In this document: positions 1 through 9,288 of the stretch, piece by piece
How the letters are laid out: each line of letters starts with the position of its first letter
Numbering within the stretch: the first letter of the stretch is position 1
NCBI GenBank assembly: GCA_016716265.1
Contig: JADJWQ010000006.1
Location: 1,639,501-1,703,500 of the forward strand
DNA: 64,000 bases
Reading direction: 5' to 3'
Source: Planctomycetota bacterium
GTDB taxonomy: Bacteria > Planctomycetota > UBA1135 > UBA2386
Notes under the pieces: generated by a model
What the model was told of the DNA's origin: nothing
Database searches by the model: none
Seen by the model: the letters and a program-made list of their open reading frames with translations, nothing else
Made by a program: the position numbers and the translations under genes

Positions 1-1321
1 CTGGGTCGACGTCGCGAGCGACGGTCGCCCTCGCGACCAGCCGCGCGGTCGCTAGCCGCGCGGTCGCCGCCGCGAACGCCGCGTCGAGTTCGGCAGCGAG
101 GTCGGCGCGCAGCGCGAGGCGCGCCTCCAGCCGCCGGGGGATCGCACCGCGCGCGCCGCGCACGACGCGGTCGAGCGGGATCTCGGCCGGCGGCCGCGCG
201 GGTGCGGCCCGGCCGCCGCGGACCGGCAGCAGCACACCGACCTGCTGCAGGTCCTCCAGCAGCATCTGCAGCCACTCGACCGGCACGTCGACGCGCGCCG
301 CGAGCTCGCCGAGCGCGATGGCGCCGCGGCCGGCGGCGAACGCGTCGCCGACCTCCTGCGCGAGCCGCAGGCCCAATCGCTCGCGGACCGCCGGCGCCAT
401 GCGGTCGAGGTCGCGGCCCGGGCCGATCAGGTGCAGGTTCTGCACCGCATAGGCGATCTCGGCGCCGACCAGCACGACCGTCCACACCGCCTGCAGGTAG
501 AGGATCAGGAGCGGCAGCACCGCGAGTGCGAGATAGATCTCGTTGTTGCGCGCGACTCCGACCTGCAGCGCGACGTACAGCTCGTGCATCACGATCAGCG
601 CGGTGCCGGTGATCGCACCGGCGACCTGCGCGGGCAGGAAGCGCACCGGCACGCTCGGCATGAAGCGGTAGAGCGCCGTGAACGCCGCGATCGCCATCAG
701 GTACGGCAGCAGCCACAGACCCGCCTCGTAGAGCACCATCGTCCACGGCAGCTCCGCACGCAGCCACGCGACGATCGGGCCGCTCTCGAGCGCGGAGGTC
801 ATCAGCAGCGCACCGAGCAGCAGCAGCGGCACCAGCACGACGAGCGCGATGAACGACGTCAGCCGCGTGAGCCACGAGCGCTGGCCGACGCTGCGGAACG
901 CGACGTTGAGCGATTGCTCGGTGCGCACGAACATCGTCAGCGCGGTCCACGCGAGCACGAGGCTGCCGACGAGCCCGAGCCCGCGGAAGCTCGTGCGCGA
1001 CACGATCTCCTCGACGCGGGCGAGCACCTCGGCGAGGTACGCCGGGGAATCGGCCCGCGCGGTCTCCAGCACGCGCTGGAGCTCGGCGCGGTAGCCGAAG
1101 CCCTCGGCCGCGCCGAACGCGATCGCGAGCAGCGGCACGATCGACAGCAGCGTGAACATCGTCAGGCCCGCCGCGCGCACGCCGATGTGGTGCCGGTCGT
1201 AGTGCAGCCAGACGTGGCTGACGACGCGCAGCGTCGAGTAGAGCACGCGCACCGGGAGCGCCCGCTGGCGCAGGTCGGTCTCCCAGAGCCCCTCGCGGAA
1301 GAAGCGGATCAGGCGTCGCAT
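1..1321 (-). CDS. YihY/virulence factor BrkB family membrane protein, partial
   Basis: An open frame starts at the ATG at 1321 and runs off the left edge of the window, giving about 440 residues without a stop. The product begins MRRLIRFFREGLW and has several hydrophobic segments, among them stretches reading LTMFTLLSIVPLLAIAFG, SLVLAWTALTMFV and IALVVLVPLLLLGALL, followed by a soluble C-terminal part of roughly 120 residues rich in Ala and Arg. This pattern matches the YihY/BrkB (formerly RNase BN) family of inner-membrane proteins, whose function is not settled. The C-terminal extension looks like the winged-helix-like tail seen in longer family members. The gene is divergent from the protease at 1429. 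The stop codon lies outside the window, so the full length is unknown. Confidence 0.85.
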   Translation of the reverse strand, partial: MRRLIRFFREGLWETDLRQRALPVRVLYSTLRVVSHVWLHYDRHHIGVRAAGLTMFTLLSIVPLLAIAFGAAEGFGYRAELQRVLETARADSPAYLAEVLARVEEIVSRTSFRGLGLVGSLVLAWTALTMFVRTEQSLNVAFRSVGQRSWLTRLTSFIALVVLVPLLLLGALLMTSALESGPIVAWLRAELPWTMVLYEAGLWLLPYLMAIAAFTALYRFMPSVPVRFLPAQVAGAITGTALIVMHELYVALQVGVARNNEIYLALAVLPLLILYLQAVWTVVLVGAEIAYAVQNLHLIGPGRDLDRMAPAVRERLGLRLAQEVGDAFAAGRGAIALGELAARVDVPVEWLQMLLEDLQQVGVLLPVRGGRAAPARPPAEIPLDRVVRGARGAIPRRLEARLALRADLAAELDAAFAAATARLATARLVARATVARDVDP

Positions 1322-1428
1322 CGCAGGCGGACGATCGTCGGTCGTCACGGATGCCTGCGCCACTGCGAAGCGGCGCGCCGCGGCCGTCGCGACGCTATCG
1401 TGCTCGGCCCGCGCGACCCGACCCGCCG

Positions 1429-2493
1429 ATGAAGACCCTCGCCGCCCTGCCGCTCCTCGCCCTGCTCGGCTGCGCCGCGCCGCCGAGCGCGCCCGCCCAG
1501 CAGCCGCCCGCGGAACGCGAGCCGCTGCTCGAGGACGTGTTCGCACGGGTGCAGTCGGCGGTGGTGACGATCCGCACCGCGTCGCGGTCGGTCGACCCGG
1601 TCGCGGGCCGCGGGCTGACCGCCGTCGCCGGACTCGGCTCCGGCGTCGTGATCGGCGCCGATGGCTCGATCCTGACCGCCGCTCACGTCGTGCACACGGC
1701 CGACGTCGTCGACGTCGAGTTCACCGACGGGGAGCGCGCGCTCGCCGAGGTCGTCGCCTCGGATCTGCTGAACGACGTCGCGCTGATCCGCACCGTGACG
1801 CCGCCGCCCGCGGCCACCCACATCGCCGTGCTCGGCGATTCGGACCGCGTGCCGGTCGGCCGGCGCGTGTTCGTCGTCGGCGCGCCGCTCGGGCTGACGC
1901 ACTCGCTGACGGTCGGCCACGTCAGCGCGCGCCGCGCGGCGGACGGACCGGTCCGCAACGTGTACGACGCCGAGCGCTTCCAGACCGACGCGGCGATCAA
2001 CGAGGGCAACTCGGGCGGGCCGATGTTCGACCTGCGCGGCGAGGTGATCGGAATCGTCAGCCATCTGATGTCGCGCACCGGCGGCAGCGACGGGCTCGGC
2101 TTCGCGGTGACCTCGAACGTCTGTCGCCGCCTGCTGCTCGAGGGCGACGCGTTCTGGTCCGGGGTCGAGGTCGTGGTGCTGACCGGCGAGCTCGCGCGCG
2201 TGTTCAACCTGCCGCAGGACCGCTCCGGGCTGCTCGTGCAGCGCGTCGCGTCGCGGTCGCCGGCAGCGCGGCTCGGTCTGCTCGGCGGCGAGCTGCGGAT
2301 CTCGATCCAGGGCCAGGACTTCGTGGCCGGCGGCGACGTGATCCTCGCGGTGCAGGGCATCGAGGTCGGCGAGCGCGGCAGCCAGGAGCGCGTGCGCGAG
2401 GCGCTGCGGCGCACGCTCGACGGCGAGGAACTCCGCGTCGAGGTGCTGCGCGCCGGCGAGCGCCTCGAGCTCCACGCGCGGGTGGCGCGCTGA
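1429..2493 (+). CDS. HtrA-like serine protease lipoprotein with PDZ domain
   Basis: The product is a 354-residue trypsin-like protease of the HtrA/DegP (S1C) type. I chose the ATG at 1429 rather than an in-frame upstream start because it gives a lipoprotein signal, MKTLAALPLLALLGC, with the lipobox cysteine at residue 15. The catalytic triad is visible as His86 (TAAHVVH), Asp116 (LLNDVALI) and Ser195 (NEGNSGGPMF). A single PDZ domain occupies about residues 260-340, with a carboxylate-binding-like RSGLLVQRV segment. The family degrades or refolds damaged envelope proteins; lipid anchoring suggests action at a membrane face. One PDZ domain rather than two makes it DegS/HtrA-like in layout. The gene stands alone, 30 bp ahead of the next gene on the same strand, so co-transcription is possible. 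Confidence 0.9.
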   Translation: MKTLAALPLLALLGCAAPPSAPAQQPPAEREPLLEDVFARVQSAVVTIRTASRSVDPVAGRGLTAVAGLGSGVVIGADGSILTAAHVVHTADVVDVEFTDGERALAEVVASDLLNDVALIRTVTPPPAATHIAVLGDSDRVPVGRRVFVVGAPLGLTHSLTVGHVSARRAADGPVRNVYDAERFQTDAAINEGNSGGPMFDLRGEVIGIVSHLMSRTGGSDGLGFAVTSNVCRRLLLEGDAFWSGVEVVVLTGELARVFNLPQDRSGLLVQRVASRSPAARLGLLGGELRISIQGQDFVAGGDVILAVQGIEVGERGSQERVREALRRTLDGEELRVEVLRAGERLELHARVAR

Positions 2494-2523
2494 ACGGCCG
2501 ACCGCCGCGCGTAGACTCTCCGC

Positions 2524-3321
2524 ATGCACGACCCGTCGGTCCTCCTCGGCGCACTCGGCCGCGAGACGCGGGAGCTGCGCCGCGCGCGCGGCTGGACGCG
2601 CCGCGACCTCGCCGACCGCACGGGCATCTCGGAGCGCTTCCTGGCCGACGTCGAGTCCGGCCGCGCCAATCCGTCGCTGCAGCGGCTCTGCCAGCTCGCG
2701 GCGGCGCTCGACGTGCTGCCATCGGCGCTGCTCGCCGCCGCCGAGCGCCGCGGCGCAGGCCCGCGCACGGCCCGGCTCGCCCTGCTCGGCCTGCGCGGAG
2801 CGGGCAAGAGCACGGTCGGCGCGGCGGTCGCGGAAGCGGTCGGCTGCCCGCTGCTCGAGCTCGACGCCGAGATCGAGCGCCGCGCCGGGCTGACGCTGGC
2901 GCAGCTCTTCGAGCTGAACGGCGAGGAGGACTTCCGCCGGCAGGAGCGCGAGACGCTGGAGGCCGTGCTCACGCGCGGCCCCGCCCCGGTCGTGATCGCC
3001 ACCGGCGGCGGCATCGTCACGGCACCGCAGACGTTCACGCTGCTGCGCTCGAACGCCTTCACCGTCTGGCTGCGCGCGCGGCCGGAGGACCACTGGAACC
3101 GCGTCGTCGCGCAGGGCGACACCCGGCCGATCACGGCCGGCCAGCGCGACCGCGACGCCGCGTTCGGTGCGATGCGCCGGATCCTCGACGAACGGCAGCG
3201 GAGCTACGAGACCGCGGACGCGACCGTCGACACCAGCGGGCGGGACGTCGCCGACATCGCCCGCGAGGTCGCAGCACACTGGGAGACGGCGCGCGGCGCC
3301 CGGCAGACTCACGATTCCTGA
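2524..3321 (+). CDS. XRE-family regulator fused to shikimate kinase-like domain (BoxR-like)
   Basis: A 265-residue two-domain protein. Residues about 8-70 form an XRE/Cro helix-turn-helix (RRDLADRTGISERFLADVES). Residues about 83-255 form a P-loop kinase domain of the shikimate kinase type with Walker A GLRGAGKST at 89-97, a DAEIERR substrate-binding-type motif and an ATGGGIV segment. The same architecture is known in BoxR-type regulators of aerobic benzoyl-CoA degradation, where the kinase domain binds the effector instead of acting in aromatic amino acid synthesis. No benzoate or box genes are visible in the window, so the regulated pathway cannot be named. Both the HTH and the Walker A lysine look intact. 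A bifunctional or purely catalytic role cannot be excluded. Confidence 0.85.
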   Translation: MHDPSVLLGALGRETRELRRARGWTRRDLADRTGISERFLADVESGRANPSLQRLCQLAAALDVLPSALLAAAERRGAGPRTARLALLGLRGAGKSTVGAAVAEAVGCPLLELDAEIERRAGLTLAQLFELNGEEDFRRQERETLEAVLTRGPAPVVIATGGGIVTAPQTFTLLRSNAFTVWLRARPEDHWNRVVAQGDTRPITAGQRDRDAAFGAMRRILDERQRSYETADATVDTSGRDVADIAREVAAHWETARGARQTHDS

Positions 3322-3452
3322 GGCCGATTCGGACCCTTCGCTGGGCGCCAGCCCGCCAACCACCGTCGCGACGACGCCGATGGGCCGTGTCGTGCCAATC
3401 CGCCCCGTGGATCGGTGGACCGAGGAGCACGACAGCCGATGGTGAGGCGGCG

Positions 3453-3850
3453 GACGTGTACCTGCGACGCAAGACGGTCCGAACGACCGGCGAGACCCAC
3501 GAGTATTGGCTCCTCGTGCGGTCGGCGCGACTCGGCCGCGCGTGAGGCAGGAGGTGATCGCGTAGCTCGGCAAGCTGGACGCGAAGGGGCGACGCCGGAC
3601 TCGCGCGCTCGCCGAGCGGATGACCGGGCTGCGCATGCACGCGAGCGTGTTCGAGTGACGTGCTCGTCGGGCTGGCGTCGTGGCACGCACTGAAGCTCGA
3701 CGACGCCCTCTGGGCGCTCATGCCGCGGGGTCGCGAAGACGGTCCGTGCTCGACGATGGCGGCGGGCGGCTCTCTGACCGGGGCCTGCTGCGCGGAAACG
3801 GCCGCGGTCTGCTGCTGGAAGACGAGCGGGCCGGATCGCCTTCCGCGAAC
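3453..3850 (+). pseudogene. IS1634-like transposase remnant
   Basis: Three pieces in two reading frames resemble successive parts of an IS1634-type (IS4 superfamily) transposase N-terminus. The first piece, from about 3456, reads VYLRRKTVRTTGETHEYWLL and ends at a stop near 3544. A second frame continues with RQEVIA, a stop codon, then LGKLDAKGRRRTRALAERM, ending at the TGA at 3656. The third piece from about 3660 reads LVGLASWHALKLDDALWALM followed by PRGREDGP, matching the conserved segment that follows in intact family members. At least one frameshift and one nonsense codon are needed to join them, and the catalytic DDE core was not found. No terminal inverted repeats were recognised. This is decayed insertion-sequence debris, not a working element. 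Confidence 0.5.
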
Positions 3851-4108
3851 ACTCCGGTCGCGCGGTGCCACGCCGGCGCGATCCCGACGCGATTCGAGAT
3901 CCCGTGGAGACCTTCGATCAAGTGGCCCGCTACCGCGGCTCCTCGCTGCACGCGGCCACCGCGGTCGAGGCCGGGCGGAGCGACGCTCCAAAGCGGCGAA
4001 GTCGTACGTCCCGCGCCCCGCCATCGACGAGGATGGGCCGGCCTCGACCCCCGACGGAATCGTCGTCGACACGGCGGGATCTCTGGCTCCGCGGCGCGAG
4101 CACTCCGT

Positions 4109-5386
4109 CTACGGATCGCGGACGACGGCGAAGCCCGGCTGGCTGAGCTCCCATTGCGTGCCGCTGGACAGCGACGCGGCCTGGTAGACGAGCACGTCGC
4201 CGAGCGCCAGCCACGGTGGGATCGTGGTGTGCAGCGTGGCGGTGCGGCCGGCGCTCACCGCCGCGCTGCCGATCTCCACGACCAGGTACGGGTCGAGCCA
4301 CACGTCTCCGACCGACAGCTTCACCGGCTCCTCGCCGTGCACGAAGCTGGCGAACACCGTCACGATCGAGCCCGACGGGCCGTAGGCCACGATCGACTGC
4401 CGCTGGCCGCGGATCGCTTCGCCTGGCAGCACTGCCGGGAACTCGCGCTGCAGCTTGTAGCCGTCGACAAGTGCGCAATTGTCGAGAGTCGTGTTCGGGT
4501 CGTACGCCAGCCACTTCGCCCCAGGGTCAGGCGGTTGCCTCGAGACAAACGAGAGACTCGGGCCGCGACCGGTATTGGGGCTCTGCGGACACACGACGAC
4601 CGCCGATCCAGCGACGGGACCCAGGACGGTCGTCTGCCCCGCAACGAACAGATCGAGGTTCGACGCGTAGATGCCCCGGTCCGGCCCGGACTGCAGGTTG
4701 GGATGCGCGTTGCCACCCTCGATGCGACAGCCGATCACCCAAGCGAAGCGCCGGCTCGAGTTGCCTCCGCTGAAGTGCGCGGCCCCGTAGGTTAGCTGCG
4801 GCTGGAATCCTCGCGAGTAGTTGGCACGGACGTAGCTGTCGATCAGCCATACGTTCGAATTCCGTGTCCAGATTCCGGCGCCAGAGTTGAGGTAGTTGTG
4901 AACCCTCGTAAATACGATGCGCTCACAATCCTCCGCGTATCCGGTCGCCGCGTAGACCTGCGGATACGCATACATCCGCGACAGGATCACCAGGCCCCGT
5001 GCTGACCGGACCTGAATGTTGGCGTTGTAGTTTTCCGTCGCGAAGTTCATATTGTCGAATACGACGATGTTTCTGGCCGGAATGCTGTGCGCAGTGCAGT
5101 GCTGCCGCACCGGCACTGGAAATGCGCCCGGCGCGACGATCCGGATCGACCTCGTAATCTCGGAAGGCAGATCGTACGGCAGTCCGTTACCAGGCCGCAC
5201 GAGGATCGTGTCGCCGACCCCCGATGCTGAGTAGGCGTCATCGATGTCCAGGAAGTCCGTCCCCGGACCGTTCGCGCTGTCGACGATCCACGTGCGCTGC
5301 GCGCTCAGCGGCAGGCCGAGCAGGAGACCTGCGACCGCCGTTGCCACGATCGACCACCGATTCAGGCCTGCTGCATACCCCGACAT
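4109..5386 (-). CDS. Secreted beta-helix-like protein with shared planctomycete C-terminal domain
   Basis: A 425-residue predicted exported protein. The start at 5386 is chosen because it gives a signal peptide, MSGYAAGLNRWSIVATAVAG followed by LLLGLPLSAQ, and because its A overlaps the stop codon of the preceding gene (TGATG), a typical coupled start. The central part has repeated short strands around lines such as IVVFDNMNF, LVILSRMYAY and IVFTRVHNYL, consistent with a right-handed parallel beta-helix. The last 75 residues (VEIGSAAVSAG to SQPGFAVVRDP) match a domain that recurs at the end of five other genes or gene remnants in this window. No catalytic motif was found. Its job is unknown; a cell-surface or extracellular structural role is an inference. 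Confidence 0.7.
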   Translation of the reverse strand: MSGYAAGLNRWSIVATAVAGLLLGLPLSAQRTWIVDSANGPGTDFLDIDDAYSASGVGDTILVRPGNGLPYDLPSEITRSIRIVAPGAFPVPVRQHCTAHSIPARNIVVFDNMNFATENYNANIQVRSARGLVILSRMYAYPQVYAATGYAEDCERIVFTRVHNYLNSGAGIWTRNSNVWLIDSYVRANYSRGFQPQLTYGAAHFSGGNSSRRFAWVIGCRIEGGNAHPNLQSGPDRGIYASNLDLFVAGQTTVLGPVAGSAVVVCPQSPNTGRGPSLSFVSRQPPDPGAKWLAYDPNTTLDNCALVDGYKLQREFPAVLPGEAIRGQRQSIVAYGPSGSIVTVFASFVHGEEPVKLSVGDVWLDPYLVVEIGSAAVSAGRTATLHTTIPPWLALGDVLVYQAASLSSGTQWELSQPGFAVVRDP

Positions 5387-6771
5387 CACTTCTGCCTCCA
5401 TTTCCAGATGCCCTGCGACCCACCGACGTACAGCTCGTTCTCGCCGTCCAGGTCGAAGTCCTCGATCAGGATGGCGTTGTACGCGCCGAGGCTCCCCGGC
5501 ACCCACGTGTGCACGAGCATCGGCCCGATCCCCGACGTCCCCAGCGCGAAGACGAACAGATCGCCGGCCATCGTGGTGGCGACGAGCTCGTCGCCGGGGA
5601 ACTCGTCATGAATGACATCGCCGACGGCCAGCCCGCTGACCGCGAAGCCGCCCCGACCGCCGAGCGTCGGTGGCTCCAGGACCCGTCGATCTCCCATCGT
5701 CTGCATGCTGGTCCCGTCCCAGCGCAGCCAGCGGATCGCGCCGGTGACGAGAGCCGACGGGCTGTCCGTCGGAAGGTGGTTCGGATCCGGATACGTCAGG
5801 CAGGTCCCGGCGAAGATGTCGATCTGCAGGGGATCGCTCGGCACCTGACGCGTGGCCAATGCCATACCGCCGAAGCCGTCGTCGAGACCGGGGTCCCCGT
5901 CCGGCGCGGATCCGTTCCAGATCACCTCGCCCATGTGCGTACCCGGCGTGCTCCCCGTGACGCTCATCGGGGGCGGACGCAGCAGCGTGACGCTGCCACC
6001 GGCGGTGTTCAGCACGAGCACGGTCCCGCCTGAATCCTCCCCGATTCGCAGGGATTGCAAGCTGAACATGGATCCCAGATCCTGCGAGGCGTTGTTGCGC
6101 AGGTCCTTGCACAGCGTCGCCGAGCTGCCATAGCCGCTCAGGTGGTTGGGCCCGATTGTCTCCCGCGACGAGTACCAGGAGTCCAGCACCGTCTGCGGGT
6201 CGATCCAGGCACCCTGCACCAGATTCGGGTACGTGTCCGCCTGACCGCCCCACCAGTGGACGTAGCGAATCACATCGGGATCGCCTCCGCCAGGGGGTGG
6301 CGCGATGGTCCCGAAGCCGGCGGCAGAGCCGCTCGACATCAGCGGGCTGAGGCCGTAGTAGATGGGGAGCTTGGGGGGATACGGGGCCTCGTCCGGATCC
6401 GGGAGCCCCAGCTGCACAGGATCCTGATACCACCTCGGCGACTCCGGCTGCACGACGAAGTTCTGCCACGGCCGCGTTCTTAGCCACCACTCCCAACTCG
6501 GCGGATTGATAGGATCAGTCAAGCGCGCGCGGTCCGCGTGCTGCTGCACGCTCGTCACTTGGGAGCCGAACACGACAAGGTCGCGTACTGGTGCAGCGGC
6601 CAGCCCCCCGAAGACCGGTCCGCTGGCGAACTCAGCGACACCGTGCATGTCCGCCATCCACGAGTACGCCCCGGTGTTTGGGTCGACCTCGAACAGCTCC
6701 CCCGCCTGGGTCGCGGCGTAGATCTTGGGGAGCATCTGCTCATCATCGTACACGACCATTCGTGCGACCAT
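5386..6771 (-). CDS. VCBS/FG-GAP-like protein, probably truncated at its 5' end
   Basis: An open frame with convincing coding content from about 6771 down to the stop at 5386, giving 461 residues from the ATG chosen here. It carries aspartate-rich loops typical of FG-GAP/VCBS beta-propeller blades, for example DGDPGLDDGFGGMAL and, at the C-terminus, DFDLDGENELYVGG. No signal peptide is found at any possible start, although such proteins are normally exported, and the frame upstream of 6771 loses coding character. The simplest reading is that the 5' part of a longer gene has been lost. The 3' end overlaps the start of the next gene by one base, so the two were probably one operon. It is either a decaying gene or an internally started fragment. 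Confidence 0.55.
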   Translation of the reverse strand: MVARMVVYDDEQMLPKIYAATQAGELFEVDPNTGAYSWMADMHGVAEFASGPVFGGLAAAPVRDLVVFGSQVTSVQQHADRARLTDPINPPSWEWWLRTRPWQNFVVQPESPRWYQDPVQLGLPDPDEAPYPPKLPIYYGLSPLMSSGSAAGFGTIAPPPGGGDPDVIRYVHWWGGQADTYPNLVQGAWIDPQTVLDSWYSSRETIGPNHLSGYGSSATLCKDLRNNASQDLGSMFSLQSLRIGEDSGGTVLVLNTAGGSVTLLRPPPMSVTGSTPGTHMGEVIWNGSAPDGDPGLDDGFGGMALATRQVPSDPLQIDIFAGTCLTYPDPNHLPTDSPSALVTGAIRWLRWDGTSMQTMGDRRVLEPPTLGGRGGFAVSGLAVGDVIHDEFPGDELVATTMAGDLFVFALGTSGIGPMLVHTWVPGSLGAYNAILIEDFDLDGENELYVGGSQGIWKWRQK

Positions 6772-7768
6772 TCCCCAGGTCCCTGCCAACGTTCGAATCG
6801 TGTGCGGGAAGGACTGCCGTCGCCGGCGTGTCGCTCGACGCGGTGCCGACGCCACGATGCGCGGGCTGGCGCGAGCGCTGGGCAGCACCGAGACGCGAAG
6901 GAGGTCGGACTCGCTCCGGTGATTCCCGGAGCGACGCGGACTCACGCAGATGGGCCCCACGAACGTCGCCCGCGCCCGAGGGCGATCGCCCTCCGCGACT
7001 TCCCTCACGGGCTGCTCCCGGGTCGCTGCCGACCCGCCCATGCCGCTGCGTTGTCACGCCGCCGACCGGCGGCTCCGGCGCGTCGCCTCGCGTCTCGCGA
7101 CCGCGGGTCCGGCATCATGCGATCGGCGGTTCGGCATCGCGCGGCGCGAGGAACGCGAGTGTATCGGGCGGCTTCCTGCGGGCGCTTCGACACGTCGACG
7201 TCGATCTCCGTGAAGAACGTGACCTGGCCGACATTCCGGGCGACCCGACTCCCGCCGCTCGCCCCACCCCGGGCACCGACCGATCGCTCGGGCCTGTGGG
7301 CCGACGGAACGCCTCGTCGCTCGGCACTGCGGTCGGAATCCCGGCCGCGCCGAGCCCGGGCTCTGCCCGTCACCCTACGGAGCACTCCCAGGCCGGTAGT
7401 AGCTCCCCGATCAGACTCCCGGCGTCCGCCCCTGACCAGCCTCTCGGACCACCGCACGGCGCTCTCGCTCCTCGGGCGGCACACCGAACTCCCCATTGTC
7501 ATGCTCACGGGCTGCGCGGATTCGGGAGCCGGTCGAGAGCCAAGAACGCGGGCCAGTCGGTGAATCCGGCAAGGCTCCCGGCCGCTGACCGGGGCTCGAA
7601 CACGCGTGCCGGGCGGCCTCGCCTCCCGTGACCTGGCCTCCTGCGAACGGCCGGCGGCGCGGGCGCTGCGGGCGGCGCCCGACTGACGCCGCCGCGGGCG
7701 GACCGCGCGACTCCGCAACCGGCGCGGCGCGGATGGCTATCGTGCGGCGACCCGACGAGGCCTCCGCG
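6772..7768. other. Gene-poor stretch between two secreted-protein genes
   Basis: No open frame here has convincing protein character on either strand; the long frames are low-complexity Arg/Ala/Pro translations typical of GC-rich non-coding DNA. The stretch contains one copy of a roughly 110-bp dispersed repeat at 7241-7350. It presumably also holds the promoter of the gene at 7769. The lost 5' part of the gene ending at 5386 may once have extended into this stretch. Confidence 0.5.
7241..7350. repeat. Dispersed repeat, copy 1
   Basis: By eye, 7251-7350 aligns without gaps to 51601-51700 with about 76 of 100 positions identical, including identical runs such as CGCTCGCCCCACCCC and GGTCGGAATC-like blocks. 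The flanking ten bases also match partly. Both copies lie in gene-poor stretches between genes for secreted proteins. The origin is unknown: it could be debris of one mobile element, a shared small gene or a conserved non-coding element. Confidence 0.5.
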
Positions 7769-9103
7769 ATGAACCCGACCGCCCGCACTGCGCACCTTGG
7801 CGCGACGTCCTGGATCCCGGCACTGTGCCTGTGCGCCGGCCTCGTGGCCGGGGCCACCGCGCAGGACGATCTCCGCGACACGCTGCGGCTGACCGACGGC
7901 ACCGAGCTGCACGGCCGCGTCGAGACGCCGTTCGCGACCGAGGAGCTGACGATCGCCCAGGGCGGTCGCCACGTGCGCGTGCCGGTCGCGAAGATCGCAT
8001 CACGCGACACGGTCGCCGACCGGATCGCCGAGTTCTGCCAACGCCAGACCGGGTGCGGCCGCAATGCGCGGATGCATTGGATGCTCGCGGAGTGGGCCGA
8101 GTCGGTGGAGCTGCGCGCGCTCGCCCGCGTGGAGGCCCGCTACGTGCTGCTGCTCGACCCCGATCACGAGGCCGCGCACGAGTTCCTCGGGCACCGCAAG
8201 CACCCGAAGCGCGGCTGGCTCATCCAGGACGACGACCGCAGCTGGCGCACCGCGGAGCAGCTCGACGAGCGGCACGCGAAGTTCGGCCGTGCGTTCGAGC
8301 TCGACAGCGAGCGCTTCCGCGTGCGCACCGACGCCGGCCAGGAGGTGGCGGTCGTCACGCTGCTCGATCTCGAGCGCCTCGCGGCGTGGCTGTTCGCGGA
8401 GTTCGGTGCCCCGCTGCAGCTGTCCGAGAGCCTCACGCCGATGGTCGTGCACGTCCACGCCGACGCCGGCGACTTCCCGAGCTGGAGCTCGGCGCCGCTG
8501 CCGTACTACGTGCCGCCGCCGTTCGGCGACCACGGTGCCACCTGGGTGGAGGGCGCCGGGCCCCGCCCGCACCGGCTGTTCGAGGTCGGCGCCCAGCTCG
8601 TGCTCTACCGCTGCCTCGCGCGCGGCGCGTTCCGCAGCGACGCGATGGACCGCCCGTGCCCCGCCGCGGAGCTCGGCTTCGCGCGCTGGGTCGAGAGCTG
8701 CTGGCGTGGCGATCCGGGGCTCGCCGCGGCCGGCGCGCCGCAGCCGGATCCGGCGGAGCTGCTGCTCGCGCGGGCGGCGCGGAGCTACGGGCTCGAGAAC
8801 CTCGTCCACCTGTCGGTGCGCGAGCACTTCTACGGTGCGCTGCTCGGCTCGCGGCGCATCGGAGACACCACCGTGCACTGGGCGAGCGTGCACGCGTTCG
8901 TGCAGTTCCTGCTCGACCCGCGGCGCACGCCGAACCAGCGCGCCGAGTTCCTGGCCTGGCTGCGCGCGGCCCTCGCCGATGGCAAGGGCGACAGCTCGAG
9001 CGCCGTCGACGAGGCGTTCGGCCAGCCGATCGAGCGCCTCGAGGAGCCGTTCGACCGCTGGCTCGCGGCGCAGGGCGCGGCGCCGCCGCAGCGGCGGCGC
9101 TGA
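7769..9103 (+). CDS. Exported protein with degenerate peptidase-like fold, DUF1570-like
   Basis: A 444-residue protein. The ATG at 7769 is chosen because it yields a signal peptide, MNPTARTAHLGATSWIPALC followed by LCAGLVAGATAQ. After a short strand-rich N-terminal part (LRLTDGTELHGRVE) come segments found in planctomycete exported proteins of the DUF1570/peptidase-MA type: HEFLGHRKHPKRGWL, a pair of strands around LTPMVVHVHADA, and a C-terminal SSAVDEAFGQPIERLEEPFDRWL-like region. The HExxH zinc motif that marks active members is absent; the equivalent helix reads RLFEVGAQLVLYRC. It is therefore more likely a non-catalytic homologue. The family assignment rests on layout rather than on a diagnostic motif. 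It stands alone with a 185-bp gap before the next gene on the same strand. Confidence 0.65.
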   Translation: MNPTARTAHLGATSWIPALCLCAGLVAGATAQDDLRDTLRLTDGTELHGRVETPFATEELTIAQGGRHVRVPVAKIASRDTVADRIAEFCQRQTGCGRNARMHWMLAEWAESVELRALARVEARYVLLLDPDHEAAHEFLGHRKHPKRGWLIQDDDRSWRTAEQLDERHAKFGRAFELDSERFRVRTDAGQEVAVVTLLDLERLAAWLFAEFGAPLQLSESLTPMVVHVHADAGDFPSWSSAPLPYYVPPPFGDHGATWVEGAGPRPHRLFEVGAQLVLYRCLARGAFRSDAMDRPCPAAELGFARWVESCWRGDPGLAAAGAPQPDPAELLLARAARSYGLENLVHLSVREHFYGALLGSRRIGDTTVHWASVHAFVQFLLDPRRTPNQRAEFLAWLRAALADGKGDSSSAVDEAFGQPIERLEEPFDRWLAAQGAAPPQRRR

Positions 9104-9288
9104 GCCAGGGGAGTGTGCACCCGCGCCGGGACGATCCTGACACACGGCGGGCGAGCGTCCCCCGCTTGTGCCGGCGCGCCGGCCGGGCGTGAATGCTCGG
9201 GGGCGCACCGTAGCCACCCGCGAATCCGTTGCCGGCCTCCGGTCCGTCACCCTCTCTCCCCGCTCGATTCCCCTTTCGCAGGCTTCCC

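Noticed and set aside
1345..3690. Long minus-strand open frame opposite the protease and regulator genes
   Set aside because: Its translation is low-complexity Arg/Ala/Gly and it lies antisense to two genes with complete motifs; it is an effect of high GC.
9170..9183. 14-bp palindrome GCCGGCGCGCCGGC as a terminator
   Set aside because: A self-complementary GC block without loop or T-run, expected by chance in DNA of this composition.
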